Source of the DNA: Chlorobaculum limnaeum
Lineage (GTDB): Bacteria > Bacteroidota > Chlorobiia > Chlorobiales > Chlorobiaceae
Direction of reading: 5' to 3'
NCBI RefSeq assembly: GCF_001747405.1
Contig: NZ_CP017305.1
Location: 2,002,001 to 2,066,000, forward strand
Length of the DNA stretch: 64,000 nt
Position numbers and translations under genes: made by a program. Of this stretch, positions 7,275 through 18,059 are shown in pieces (position 1 is the stretch's first letter; the number at the start of each line of letters is the position of its first letter). Below the pieces are notes generated by a model that saw only the letters and a program-made list of their open reading frames with translations, ran no database searches and had not been told where the DNA came from.

Positions 7275-8309
7275 TCATACGCTCCGGCCCTTCAAATCAC
7301 CGGAAAATGCCAGAATCTGCCGCGATGCGGCGACGACTCTTCCGGCGAGGCAGGCGATCAGATGCGGCGAATCGTTCAGGCAGGGAATCGTTTCGACCCG
7401 GACGGATGGCTCGATGGCCGAGAGCGCCGATTCACGATGCTGCGTCTCGTTGCCGTCGGAAAAGTATCCGGCGGCGAAGAGCGACACGTGCCGGAATCCC
7501 TTGCCGATCACCATCCGCGCGGCCTCGTCAAATGACGGAGCGCTCCACTTGCCGCCCACGTCATGGTTCAGGAATGCGGTCGTGACCGTGCCCCACGGTG
7601 TTCTCGGATCGGACTCGATGAGCGCCGTAAGCCGCCGCGCGAACTCGACCGTCTCCGCGTGACCGGTGTGGAACGCGGGTGGAGCGCCGTTGCGATCCTC
7701 GACGAGCGTGCCGTGAAAGAGCAGCATGAGCGCATTCCGCTCTCTCGGGCCATCCGGCAGCGCCTGCCCGCTCCCGAGCAGATAATCGAGATAGGCGCGA
7801 TGCAGCGTTTCGTCCGTCCACAGCCGCCCGATCACCCGCGTGCGGGCAAGCTCGCCGGGCGAGCACCGCTTCGAGAGATGCTTGCAGAGCAGCCCGCAGC
7901 TCATGGCGTTGTCCACCGGAGCCATCGGCGCGACGATCACACCGTCATAGCCGCGCCGCTCTTCGAGCACCACCTCGACGCCCGGCGCAGAAGCTGAAAA
8001 CGCCGCGATCACCTCGAACGAAACGTCGTGACAGGTTGCGTCGAGATGCGCCTGCAACGCGCGAGCCTGAAGGCGCGTCAGGGGATTCTGCGGCGAGCCG
8101 GATGTTTTTCTGCCGATCTTTTTTCTGACCGAGGAGCTGAAGGAGATGAAATGGCGCAGCGGCGCGGGCACGGCAATCACCTCCGAGGCGCGTTGAAGAG
8201 TGTGCAGGCTCACCTGGTAATTCTCGAAAAACCCGCTGGTTTCAGCCTCTCCGTGGGCCGCCAGCACCACGGCCATTCGCTTCGCGCTCATCGTTATTGC
8301 TACGGCCAT
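7275..8309 (-). CDS. Ferrochelatase-like (class II chelatase family) protein
   Basis: This 344-residue protein has the two-lobed HemH/ferrochelatase layout: LAAHGEAET near the N terminus, VIVAPMAP in the middle, a second-lobe opening LMLLFHGT, then FLNHDVGGKWSAPSFDEA, which occupies the place of the metal/porphyrin loop, and HVSLFAAGYFSDGNETQHR near the end. Ferrochelatases insert Fe(II) into protoporphyrin IX for haem. The sequence is divergent, so another tetrapyrrole or regulatory role is possible. An in-frame ATG six codons in (MSAKRMAVV) could also be the start. It is monocistronic, bounded by repeat copy 2 upstream. Function is moderately certain at family level only. Confidence 0.7.
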   Translation of the reverse strand: MAVAITMSAKRMAVVLAAHGEAETSGFFENYQVSLHTLQRASEVIAVPAPLRHFISFSSSVRKKIGRKTSGSPQNPLTRLQARALQAHLDATCHDVSFEVIAAFSASAPGVEVVLEERRGYDGVIVAPMAPVDNAMSCGLLCKHLSKRCSPGELARTRVIGRLWTDETLHRAYLDYLLGSGQALPDGPRERNALMLLFHGTLVEDRNGAPPAFHTGHAETVEFARRLTALIESDPRTPWGTVTTAFLNHDVGGKWSAPSFDEAARMVIGKGFRHVSLFAAGYFSDGNETQHRESALSAIEPSVRVETIPCLNDSPHLIACLAGRVVAASRQILAFSGDLKGRSV

Positions 8310-8321
8310 TAAAACTCTTGA

Positions 8322-8384
8322 TAATTGCCCCGGACTTCAGTCCGGGGTAAACAGATAAAACATAATGAATAAGGGCTTTAGCCC
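8322..8384. repeat. Dispersed palindromic repeat, copy 2
   Basis: Inverted relative to copy 1 (4838-4884): GCCCCGGACT-TC-AGTCCGGGG followed by AATAAGGGCTTTAGCCC. Located immediately upstream of the ferrochelatase-like gene, so it may affect its transcript 5' end or terminate transcription. Confidence 0.75.
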
Positions 8385-8448
8385 AATTTTTTGCACCGGT
8401 GGCGGTGGCTGTTTATTGAGGCCGGAGTAATAAACTCACGGATGACGC

Positions 8449-9540
8449 TCAGGACTGCTTTTTCGGAGACTCCTTCACGATCCGCGCCTCCATGCCGTCA
8501 CGGAAGTTTTCCTGCGGCGAGGTGACGACGACATCCCCGGCATCGAGTCCCTTGACCACCTCGATGAAGACGAGGTCGCTGTCGCCGGTGCGAATTGGCT
8601 GCTTTTTCAGCTTTCCGCCGACAATTTTCCAGACGTAGCTCCGGCGCTCCTCTTCGAACACGGAGCTTTTGCTGACCAGCAGCGTACCCTTCTTCGTGTT
8701 GTAGATGATGTTGGCCGTCGCGGTCATGCCACCCTGAATCTCCGGAACTGCTTTGTCGAGCCTGAGATAGACGCGCGAAGTCTTGGTCACGCGGTCGGTC
8801 TGGGGCACGATCCGCACGACGGTGGCGTCGAAACGCTTCTCGGGCATCGAGTCGAAGGCGATTACCGCCTTGAGGCCGGTGCGCAGACGCGGCACGTCGA
8901 GTTCGTCAACCTCGACCACCACGAGGTAGCGGGCGGGATCGGTCACGGTCGCCACCAGCGTGCCGGACTGGACATAATCGCCCTCCTTGACATTCTGGAG
9001 CGTCAGCATTCCGGCGAAGGGCGCGACCACCGATAATTTTTTCAGGTCGTCCTCGCGGCTCTTGAGCTGCATCTGGCGCTGGCGGAGCGACTCGCCGGAC
9101 TGAACGCTGTTGCGTTCCGCCGCCTCGAAATCCTGCCGGGAGATTGCGCCGGCATGGAACAACGACCGGTTCCGCTGCAACCGGAGGTTGTTGTCGCGCA
9201 CGGCGGCCAGCTCTTCGGCCACCGCCGCCCGCGCTTCGTTGACAGCCAGACGCGGCTGCACGCTGTCGAAGACGATGATCGCCTGCCCTTTCGAGACCAG
9301 CTGCCCTTCGAGCGCGCCGATGGAGCGCACCGTGCCGGAGAACTCGGCGCTGAGGTTGGCGATGTTCTCCGCCTCGACGTAGCCGGTTGCATAGATCGCC
9401 TCGACCAGTTCCGATCTCGAAATCTTGCGCGCCTCGACATCGACGCTGTTGCCACGGGTCAGCAGATAGCCGATGGTCGCGGCGAACAACACGGCCATCG
9501 CTATCGAGAACTTCGGAAGCATCTTCTGCAAATTCTGCAT
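8449..9540 (-). CDS. Efflux pump periplasmic adaptor (HlyD/MacA-type membrane fusion protein)
   Basis: The product has 363 residues with a single N-terminal membrane anchor (FSIAMAVLFAATIGYLL). Next come the first half of a lipoyl domain (VEAENIANLSAEFSGTVRSI), a coiled-coil hairpin of about 70 residues (NEARAAVAEELAAVRDNNLR), the second lipoyl half (VVAPFAGMLTLQNVKEGDYV) and the beta-barrel and membrane-proximal domains. Such adaptors bridge an inner-membrane MacB or RND pump to an outer-membrane channel. No pump gene is adjacent. The MacB/LolD-like ATPase at 17346-18059 is too far away to assign as partner. Transcribed divergently from hisI. Confidence 0.88.
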   Translation of the reverse strand: MQNLQKMLPKFSIAMAVLFAATIGYLLTRGNSVDVEARKISRSELVEAIYATGYVEAENIANLSAEFSGTVRSIGALEGQLVSKGQAIIVFDSVQPRLAVNEARAAVAEELAAVRDNNLRLQRNRSLFHAGAISRQDFEAAERNSVQSGESLRQRQMQLKSREDDLKKLSVVAPFAGMLTLQNVKEGDYVQSGTLVATVTDPARYLVVVEVDELDVPRLRTGLKAVIAFDSMPEKRFDATVVRIVPQTDRVTKTSRVYLRLDKAVPEIQGGMTATANIIYNTKKGTLLVSKSSVFEEERRSYVWKIVGGKLKKQPIRTGDSDLVFIEVVKGLDAGDVVVTSPQENFRDGMEARIVKESPKKQS

Positions 9541-9767
9541 ATCGTCAGGGAATGGGAATTAACGGTTACAAATCGCCCCGGCCAGCCCGGCCAGCCAGCT
9601 TTTCAAAAAAGAGCGCGCCGGAAAGCTGGTGATTTTTTCCCGGTTACAGCCTTGGTTTTTCAATATTTTTAACAATCTTGCAAATCTTCCTGCCGGGCGT
9701 TTTTCGATGGCCCTTTCGGCTGAATTGAACGCAGGCACTACGGAAAAAATTCTAATCTACAGCTTCA

Positions 9768-10181
9768 ATGGGCGAGAATCAAGAGACGCAGAAGAGCTTT
9801 CTCGAAACGGTCAAATTCGACAGCAAGGGGCTGGTGCCCGCCATCGTTCAGGATCACGAAACCGGCAAGGTGCTGATGATGGCCTGGATGAACCTCGAAA
9901 GCCTCAAAATGACCATCGAAAAGAAAAAGGCGTGCTACTGGAGCCGCAGCCGCAACAAGCTCTGGCTCAAGGGCGAATCGTCCGGCAACATGCAGGAGGT
10001 GCACGACATCCTCATCGACTGCGACGGCGACACGCTTTTGCTCAAGGTCTCCCAGAAAGGCGGCGCATGCCACGTTGGCTACCACTCCTGCTTCTACCGC
10101 AAAACGGTGGACGGCGAGTCGATGGAGATCTGCGACACGCTGATGTTCGATCCCGAAGAGGTTTACGGCAAACAAAGCTGA
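9768..10181 (+). CDS. hisI: Phosphoribosyl-AMP cyclohydrolase
   Basis: HisI opens the purine ring of phosphoribosyl-AMP in step three of histidine synthesis. The protein has 137 residues, the typical length of the stand-alone enzyme without a HisE domain. The zinc and magnesium site is intact: [12 protein letters not shown] provides the aspartates and [16 protein letters not shown] the cysteines and histidine. The conserved [11 protein letters not shown] and [19 protein letters not shown] segments are also present. It is followed six bases later by menG. The two are functionally unrelated but probably co-transcribed. Confidence 0.96.
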   Translation: MGENQETQKSFLETVKFDSKGLVPAIVQDHETGKVLMMAWMNLESLKMTIEKKKACYWSRSRNKLWLKGESSGNMQEVHDILIDCDGDTLLLKVSQKGGACHVGYHSCFYRKTVDGESMEICDTLMFDPEEVYGKQS

Positions 10182-10187
10182 CCGCAG

Positions 10188-10913
10188 ATGAGCAGTTCCA
10201 AAGAGACCGCAAAGTCCCTCATACAGACCAAGTCGCGCTCCTCGATCAAAAATATGTTCGACGAGGTCGCGCCGACCTACGACTTTCTCAACCACCTCCT
10301 GAGCCTCGGCATCGACAACTACTGGCGCGTCGTGGCCGCAAAGAAGGCCCGCAAGCAGGTGGAGGGTGAACGCGAGCCGAAGATTCTCGACGTCGCCACC
10401 GGCACGGGCGACCTTGCCGCATCGATGGCAAAGATCCCCGGTGCAAAGGTGACCGGCTACGACCTCTCGCCGGAAATGCTCGCCATCGCCCGAAAAAAGT
10501 ACCCGTCGATCGAGTTCATCGAAGGGTTCGCCGAAAAGATGCCCTTCGCCGACCGGAGCTTCCACGTCGTCAGCGCCGGATTCGGCGTGCGGAACTTCGA
10601 GAACCTCGAACAGGGGATGAAGGAGTTCCACCGCGTGCTCAAGCCGGGCGGACGGGCCTACATCATCGAGCCGATGATTCCGCGCAATCCGGTGATGAAA
10701 AAGCTCTACCTGATCTACTTCAAGAACGTCCTGCCGAAAATCGCCGGAATGTTCAGCAAATCGACCTTCGCTTACGACTATCTGCCCAACTCCGTGGAGC
10801 AGTTCCCCCAGGCAGAAGCCTTCACGACAATTTTGAGGAGGGCGGGGTTCAAGAAAGCGGAGTATTTCCCGATGACCTTCGAGACCTCGATTTTGTACGT
10901 GGCGACGAAGTAG
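10188..10913 (+). CDS. menG: Demethylmenaquinone C-methyltransferase (MenG/UbiE family)
   Basis: This 241-residue class I SAM methyltransferase carries the UbiE/MenG signatures [20 protein letters not shown] near the N terminus, the SAM-binding [16 protein letters not shown], and the family stretch [20 protein letters not shown]. It makes the last methylation in menaquinone synthesis on the cytoplasmic membrane face. Menaquinone serves as electron carrier and chlorosome redox quinone in green sulfur bacteria, which do not make ubiquinone. The start ATG at 10188 follows the hisI stop by six bases. Confidence 0.93.
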   Translation: MSSSKETAKSLIQTKSRSSIKNMFDEVAPTYDFLNHLLSLGIDNYWRVVAAKKARKQVEGEREPKILDVATGTGDLAASMAKIPGAKVTGYDLSPEMLAIARKKYPSIEFIEGFAEKMPFADRSFHVVSAGFGVRNFENLEQGMKEFHRVLKPGGRAYIIEPMIPRNPVMKKLYLIYFKNVLPKIAGMFSKSTFAYDYLPNSVEQFPQAEAFTTILRRAGFKKAEYFPMTFETSILYVATK

Positions 10914-10921
10914 TTTTTGAT

Positions 10922-10944
10922 GGGACGGATGGGACTTTTGGGAC
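10922..10944 (+). repeat. Left arm of a 23-bp imperfect inverted repeat flanking a broken four-helix-bundle gene
   Basis: GGGACGGATGGGAC followed by TTTTGGGAC. Its inverted partner at 11617-11639 matches at about 20 of 23 positions. The GGGAC units also look like a short tandem repeat, so this may be minisatellite sequence and not a mobile-element end. Confidence 0.5.
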
Positions 10945-10963
10945 AAGTGGGACAGAACTGCTC

Positions 10964-11530
10964 TTACCTGTTCTGCTGCTGACGATATTCGAGGCGGGCG
11001 TTGGTCATGCGTTCGCGGATACCGCCCTCTTCGAGAAACTGTTGTTCAAGCGTTTCAAGCTGGCGTTTGAGCAGAAAACTGGCCTGGTGGATCAGGCAGA
11101 TAGCGATGTTGGCCGCCACTTCGGCAGGGCGGGTTTCAGCAAATTCGCGGAATGACTCGTAACCCACGTCGCTTTCACGAGAGAGCTTTCGGACGAACAG
11201 AGCTTCTCGTGAATTTTTCTCCCAAACCGGCAGACCGCGCATTCGCAGGAAATCGAGATAATCCTCCAACAGCTCTTCGAGGCTGGCCCTCGCTACGTTG
11301 ACCAGCTTGATTTCGGTCTCCTTCGAGGTGCCGGAAGCCATGCAACCTTCGACGATATTCTGCTTGCCGGAACGCGCCGCCTGAACCATCTGGTCAACAG
11401 TGCGGTCTCGCCGAGAAAGGAACCTCTAGCAAAACCGAACCGTCAGGTCATAGATGATTTCAGTTTTCCGGTAGGAGTGCAGCTTTTTATAGTTGCCATG
11501 CGGCAAAATAATTCGCCCCGAACCAGCCAT
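10964..11530 (-). pseudogene. Four-helix-bundle (IVP23S-related, suffix-type) protein, interrupted by an amber codon
   Basis: Translating from ATG at 11530 gives MAGSGRIILPHGNYKKL, then KTEIIYDLTVRFC, a TAG stop at 11427-11429, and in the same frame RFLSRRDRTVDQMVQAARSG and the rest to 10964. Proteins of this family normally read through this point with an ordinary residue, so the gene is full length apart from one nonsense codon. Downstream helices look intact (ASLEELLEDYLDFLRMRGL). The family is related to proteins encoded by intervening sequences in 23S rRNA genes and has no firm function. A shorter product might start at the internal ATG of DQMVQAAR (11389). The gene is flanked by a 23-bp imperfect inverted repeat. 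Confidence 0.75.
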
Positions 11531-11616
11531 CTGTTGTTACTTGAAAATTGTAGGGGTATTGTTCGCAATATACAAAACCCGCCTCAAATCCGTCATCCAC
11601 CCTCCGATTACCAAAT

Positions 11617-11639
11617 GTCCCAAAGGCCCCATCCGTCCC
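11617..11639 (-). repeat. Right arm of the 23-bp imperfect inverted repeat
   Basis: Reverse complement reads GGGACGGATGGGGCC then TTTGGGAC. It pairs with 10922-10944 and encloses the interrupted four-helix-bundle gene in a roughly 720-bp unit. Confidence 0.5.
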
Positions 11640-11722
11640 TCGCTTCCCCCCTCGCCCGAAACTCAAACAAACTCCGGAATATTTCCAAAAACGATTATCG
11701 CGTCATGACAAGAGAATCCGAC

Positions 11723-12304
11723 TCAGGCGACATCGAGAGATTTGCGACGTTTCGCTCTGGTCATTCCCATGACGCCAAGCCCGCCGATACCCAAAAGCAT
11801 CAAAGTGGATGGCTCAGGAACAGGAAATGTTGCTTCACCAATTTTCGACGCTGGCGATTCAAATGGGCTTCCCCAATAGAAAGAAATCATTCCCGCTGCT
11901 GACGGGTTGAAATAATTTCCCGTTGTTATCGTAACGGTTCTGTTTGTGGCTACCGCATCGAACAATGATGAATCATAATTCGCCCATGTATAGTTATTGC
12001 CGCTCCATGTGCCGGTATTTCCGCTAATGCTAATGAAGTGATTGTCAAACATGGAGCCACTCCAAACGTTAGGCGTGAAAGAGGATTCTCCTGGCGATGT
12101 ATAAATGTCCCCACTATAAACCAGCCGTATTGCTGGCTCGTAAAGAACGTTAGGATCTGCATATCCCGACATGTCACCATCAATCGTGAACGTGACAGAG
12201 TTTGTTGTCATAGTTACGTTCGATATGACAAACAAGGCGCTTGCTTCTTTAGCCGCGCCCAGCGTCAAAATCGCTGAACAGAACAGTGCTGCGATTTTTT
12301 TCAT
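11723..12304 (-). CDS. PEP-CTERM sorting-domain secreted protein
   Basis: The 193-residue protein has a signal peptide at residues 1-23 (MKKIAALFCSAILTLGAA), a Ser/Thr/Asn-rich beta-type body with no recognisable enzyme domain, and a textbook C-terminal PEP-CTERM signal: VPEPSTLMLLGIGG, a hydrophobic helix and a basic tail (RAKRRK). PEP-CTERM proteins are processed by an exosortase and usually belong to extracellular matrix or surface material. No exosortase is in the window. The ATG at 12304 is chosen because it opens the signal peptide; the frame extends 24 codons upstream without typical sequence. The body of the protein is otherwise unknown. Confidence 0.85.
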   Translation of the reverse strand: MKKIAALFCSAILTLGAAKEASALFVISNVTMTTNSVTFTIDGDMSGYADPNVLYEPAIRLVYSGDIYTSPGESSFTPNVWSGSMFDNHFISISGNTGTWSGNNYTWANYDSSLFDAVATNRTVTITTGNYFNPSAAGMISFYWGSPFESPASKIGEATFPVPEPSTLMLLGIGGLGVMGMTRAKRRKSLDVA

Positions 12305-12530
12305 TGTACTTTTAATTGAAATTGTGTTTGCAATATGATACAGAACCACTTCAATATATGTGCAATCTAACCCCAATATAAATGTAAATTATACGCCCAT
12401 CAAATCGAGATTGTTAAAATACTGAAAAGTGCTTTTTTTATCGAGCGTCAAAAAAAACGGCATATCAACATGCTGTCGCGCAAAACAGGTCGTAAACCCT
12501 GTATTGACAAGCCATCCATCGAATCGCGCT

Positions 12531-12719
12531 TCAAAGCGATGCGACGCCAAGTCGCTTGACCGATAGCCTTCGATACTCCCGATTAGGCCCTCCGCCGGTA
12601 ACGATGTCAAACCCCTCGGCAGCGAGCCCGCGAGCGATTTCATAAACATCCCGGTACTCCTTATCCCCCTCACTGATCCGAGCCGACCCGAAAATGGTTA
12701 CACGATAATGCGGTTCCAT
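12531..12719 (-). pseudogene. Truncated LOG-family (lysine decarboxylase-like) gene, N-terminal fragment
   Basis: The first 44 residues ([18 protein letters not shown], then [15 protein letters not shown]) are the N terminus of LOG-type nucleoside 5'-monophosphate phosphoribohydrolases. The match ends abruptly at GGGP, where the family continues GLMEAAN-like, and unrelated codons follow to a stop. About three quarters of the gene is missing. DNA after the break encodes an unrecognised frame (to 12389) that may be part of whatever replaced the rest. Confidence 0.75.
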
Positions 12720-12762
12720 GAATTGTGATTGAGATTGCTATACGTTTTGTTATTGAACAATT

Positions 12763-13455
12763 TTAATCGACATCATCACTTCCCTTGGGGATGTGAATAA
12801 AACTTGGAGGAAACTGTAGACTATATATTTCATTGCGATATAAGGCTATTTTTATAAACAATGCTCGGACCATTGCGTAACTCAGTACTATTTTATCGCC
12901 TGGCTTGAACCACTTTATAATTTTGCAGCGAGCCATATCACTATTCGCTACACCATGTGAATGCACAATAGAATTGCGCAGATACCTTAGATCACCCCAA
13001 AAATCACTAACGACCTTTTTGTTCAAGACTTTTCTTGTCTCTTCTGAATTCTTAGCGTCTGGGGACAGAACGCCCTTCGCTTTACCAATTTCGATTCTCA
13101 GATATTCTTCCCAGTAGGCATAGACCGAAACGACCAGCATATTTCCTAAAATTTGAGCATTCCGTCCATCTGTTTCAACTCTTTTCCTAAGATCACCTTG
13201 CGTCATTTCTGCAGACATAGAGATTATCTGGTGGTCACCACCCCCTAAATCTGGATATCCAATCGAACGTGTATCCTGAAATTCTTTTTTTGCATACTCG
13301 TGATCGCCCAACCACTTGCGAATCTCTTCTTGTTGCGTCTCAAGACCATCGTGCAGTAATTCGTAACCAACGATGCTATCAAGATATAGCGAGTGAACCT
13401 CCTCGATATAATCCGAGAACTCCCAGAATAATTCGTTAAAACGCAAATAGTTCAT
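12763..13455 (-). CDS. HEPN-like hypothetical protein
   Basis: This 230-residue helical protein contains DLRYLRNSIVHSHG (residues about 170-183). Its R-N-x-x-x-H arrangement is the catalytic motif of HEPN ribonucleases, preceded by an amphipathic helix with YAYWEEYLRIEIGKA. Many HEPN proteins act in toxin-antitoxin or abortive-infection systems, others are RNA-processing factors. No partner antitoxin gene is adjacent: ligA lies 90 bases downstream and a truncated LOG gene on the other side. The gene is markedly AT-richer than ligA, consistent with transfer. The assignment rests on one motif and the predicted helical context, so it is tentative. Confidence 0.55.
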   Translation of the reverse strand: MNYLRFNELFWEFSDYIEEVHSLYLDSIVGYELLHDGLETQQEEIRKWLGDHEYAKKEFQDTRSIGYPDLGGGDHQIISMSAEMTQGDLRKRVETDGRNAQILGNMLVVSVYAYWEEYLRIEIGKAKGVLSPDAKNSEETRKVLNKKVVSDFWGDLRYLRNSIVHSHGVANSDMARCKIIKWFKPGDKIVLSYAMVRALFIKIALYRNEIYSLQFPPSFIHIPKGSDDVD

Positions 13456-13546
13456 AATTCAAACCCCAAGAGTAATTAACGACTTGATAGTTAACGAATC
13501 AAAAAAATACAGTCAAGCAGATTGCGCAACATACACATAGCCATTT

Positions 13547-15586
<2,040 letters not shown>

Positions 15587-15630
15587 CTAAAAGTATCGAT
15601 GATTTATCGAGCGAAAGCTCTTGTTGATGT

Positions 15631-15733
15631 CATCGCGAGTCCCGACCTGTCGAGAGGTGGCGATCCATTCTTGTTTGCCATCGCGCTGAATCTGCATGGA
15701 TTGCCACGTCGCTACGCTCCTCGCAATGACGGG
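15631..15733. repeat. Dispersed REP-like repeat, copy A
   Basis: Read on the minus strand it begins CCGTCATTGCGAGGAGCGTA and ends in GTCGGGACTCGCGATG. A homologous copy lies at 18205-18295 in the other orientation. The pair brackets the cruA/ABC gene pair. Confidence 0.8.
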
Positions 15734-15796
15734 CCACCGGGATGGGCACAAGACCCGCCCCTACAGTCGGGAATGACCATTTCCAAACCAATCTCG

Positions 15797-17326
15797 CTAT
15801 TTCGATGATTGGCTCATCGCCCATCCGGCGAGGTTTTTCATGAAGCCGATCGAGCCACCGACGCCGAGTTTGTCCCAGGTTGCCTTGAGGATTTTGGGAT
15901 AGCGCCACGCCACCTTCAGCATCACCGTCACCAGCTCATCGACCTTCATCTCGTCGCGGAACATCGCCTGCCGGTAATGCTGCGGCATCTCGTCGAGCAC
16001 GATCATCACCTCGTTCATCATCTCGTTGACGAAGCCGGGATCGTCGGTCTCCGGGTCGTAACACATGTATTTCATGAGGTTTGCCATCGTGGCCACGTTT
16101 GGCTCGTAGGCGCTGATCCTGGCAAGCTCCGCCGCGCCGAGGCGACCTTCGCGCATCGCCTTGTCAAGCCCGGAGGTCATGCGCCCGAGGTTGCGCACCA
16201 CCGAGCCGAAGCCGCAGAAGGTGAGCGGAGAAGCGAGCGAGGCCGAGTCGCCAAGCAGGACAATCCGGTCACCCGACACCACCCGCGTACACCCCGCGCC
16301 GTCGTGAAAATACGCCGGGATGATGCCGTAAACCGGGCGGTGGATCGTGAAGTTCGGCCCCGGAGTTTTGTACTCCGGCAGCTTGCGGAAGTACGCCTCG
16401 AAAAGGCCGAGCAGCGTCTTGTCGTTCGGCGAATCGACCTTGTCGTAGAAAAAGAGATAGGTGATGTACTCGTCACCCTTTGCCGGAAATCCCTCCCAAA
16501 TGAGCTGCCGTCCGCGGTTGCCGGAAACCTCGGCATTCTCGGTGCTGGCGAGAATTTCGCCGACATCGAATTCGGCATCCTCGAAGCCGCTCGCGATGGT
16601 GCCAACCGTCGGGCAGACATGCGTCTGCGGGCGGCCCCGGTTGAGCTGCATGGCTATCGGCGAAACGATGCCCATCGCATCGATGAGCATCTGCGTTTTG
16701 ATGAAGCGCGTCGCGCCCGACGACTCGACCTGCACGACGAGATGATCCGGGAAGCGGTAGCAGGCGACGAAGTGCGTGTGTCCGGCAACCGTCGAACCCG
16801 CGTTCGCGACCACCTTCTCCCGCGCCATGCCGAGCAGCTTGTCGGCATCGACCGCGCAGTCGAGCACCTCCTCCATGTAGAGCCGCTTGCGCTTGTCGGC
16901 GGGCGCGTGAAACTCGACCCAGCCGGTCTTGTAGGTTCGGACGATGGTCGAGTCCAGCTCCGCCTGCGTGAAAACGCCGGTGTCGGCGAGGCGCAGCAAC
17001 TCGCGGCGCGAGATGTTCCAGTCGCGGGTGGTGCGCCCCGGCTCGGCGCGTTCGATCACCGTCACCTTGCGCCCGTACTGCTTCGCCATCACCGCGGCGT
17101 GCAACAGGCCCAGCGTGCCGCCCGCGTAGAGAATGTCGCACTCCTCCTCGACGCGAGCGTCAGCGGGAAGCCGCGAGCCTTTGCGAATCACATCCGGCAC
17201 CGGCTGGTCGATATTGTCCCAGTAGCGGTCGATGGCGAGAATGGCGCGAAGATGGCGCTCGCCGTCGGGCAGGGCGCTAAAGTTTTTATAAACAAGCGGA
17301 TGGGTGTTCCTGATCTGTTCGAGCAT
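15797..17326 (-). CDS. cruA: Lycopene cyclase of the CruA/CruP family
   Basis: This 509-residue flavoprotein has an N-terminal dinucleotide fold (DILYAGGTLGLLHAAVMAKQ) in which the GGTLG replaces the usual GxGxxG, followed by the diagnostic GRTTRDWNISRRELLRL segment of CruA-type cyclases. The C-terminal third contains GDRIVLLGDSASLASPLTF, the second FAD-contact motif. CruA cyclises lycopene to gamma- or beta-carotene and thus feeds chlorobactene or isorenieratene, the chlorosome carotenoids. The ATG at 17326 has GGAGA seven bases upstream. It follows the ABC ATPase gene by 19 bases. CruB, a paralogue in brown species, cannot be fully excluded. Confidence 0.82.
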   Translation of the reverse strand: MLEQIRNTHPLVYKNFSALPDGERHLRAILAIDRYWDNIDQPVPDVIRKGSRLPADARVEEECDILYAGGTLGLLHAAVMAKQYGRKVTVIERAEPGRTTRDWNISRRELLRLADTGVFTQAELDSTIVRTYKTGWVEFHAPADKRKRLYMEEVLDCAVDADKLLGMAREKVVANAGSTVAGHTHFVACYRFPDHLVVQVESSGATRFIKTQMLIDAMGIVSPIAMQLNRGRPQTHVCPTVGTIASGFEDAEFDVGEILASTENAEVSGNRGRQLIWEGFPAKGDEYITYLFFYDKVDSPNDKTLLGLFEAYFRKLPEYKTPGPNFTIHRPVYGIIPAYFHDGAGCTRVVSGDRIVLLGDSASLASPLTFCGFGSVVRNLGRMTSGLDKAMREGRLGAAELARISAYEPNVATMANLMKYMCYDPETDDPGFVNEMMNEVMIVLDEMPQHYRQAMFRDEMKVDELVTVMLKVAWRYPKILKATWDKLGVGGSIGFMKNLAGWAMSQSSK

Positions 17327-17345
17327 GGATCGTCTCCGTGTGGTT

Positions 17346-18059
17346 TCAGGCGGATGTTGCTTTGCCGTTTTGTGAATCGCTCTCAATTTTCCCATCGACG
17401 AGGTGAATACGGCGGCCCGCACGGTTGGCGAACTCCTCGTCATGCGTGACGACGATCACCGTCTGGTTCAGCTCACGGTTCAGCCGGGCGAAAAGTTCGT
17501 AGACATTGTTGGCCGAGCGGGAGTCGAGGTTGCCGGTCGGCTCGTCGCCGAGCAACACCTTCGGCTCGTTGGCCAGCGCCCGCGCGATGGCGACGCGCTG
17601 CTGCTGCCCGCCGGAGAGCTGGTTCGGCTTGTTCGTGTACTTGTCTTCGAGGCCGACCATGTCGAGCAGCTTCATCGCCCGCTCGCGAATCTCCTTCTTG
17701 CCGTATTTGCGGCGGATGAGCATTGGCATCATGACGTTGTCAGGCGCGCTGAACTCCGGTAACAGAAAGTGAAACTGATAGATGAAGCCGATCTTCTGAT
17801 TGCGGATGATGGTCATCTCGGTTTCATCGACGCCGGTGATCTCCTGCCCGTCGAGCCACACCTTGCCGAAGGTCGGCTTGTCGAGGCCGCCCATAATGTA
17901 GAGCAGCGTCGATTTGCCAGAGCCGGACGGCCCGGTGATCGCCACGAACTCCCCCGCGAAAATATCGAGCGAAAGATTGGGTATGATCGTCTGCCGCACA
18001 TCCCGCGACAGTTCGAGCTCCCTGCGGATTCCTTCGAGCCTGAGAATCGTTTCAGCCAT
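17346..18059 (-). CDS. lolD: ABC transporter ATPase, LolD/MacB type
   Basis: This 237-residue ATPase has Walker [12 protein letters not shown], signature [15 protein letters not shown], Walker [14 protein letters not shown] and the H-loop VVTHDEEFA. The GEPTGNLDS wording and overall length place it in the LolD/MacB/FtsE group, which drive lipoprotein release or mechanotransmission from the inner membrane. No matching permease (LolC/E or MacB-type membrane protein) is in the neighbourhood, so the name is provisional. It lies 19 bases upstream of cruA on the same strand and probably shares its transcript. Confidence 0.8.
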   Translation of the reverse strand: MAETILRLEGIRRELELSRDVRQTIIPNLSLDIFAGEFVAITGPSGSGKSTLLYIMGGLDKPTFGKVWLDGQEITGVDETEMTIIRNQKIGFIYQFHFLLPEFSAPDNVMMPMLIRRKYGKKEIRERAMKLLDMVGLEDKYTNKPNQLSGGQQQRVAIARALANEPKVLLGDEPTGNLDSRSANNVYELFARLNRELNQTVIVVTHDEEFANRAGRRIHLVDGKIESDSQNGKATSA

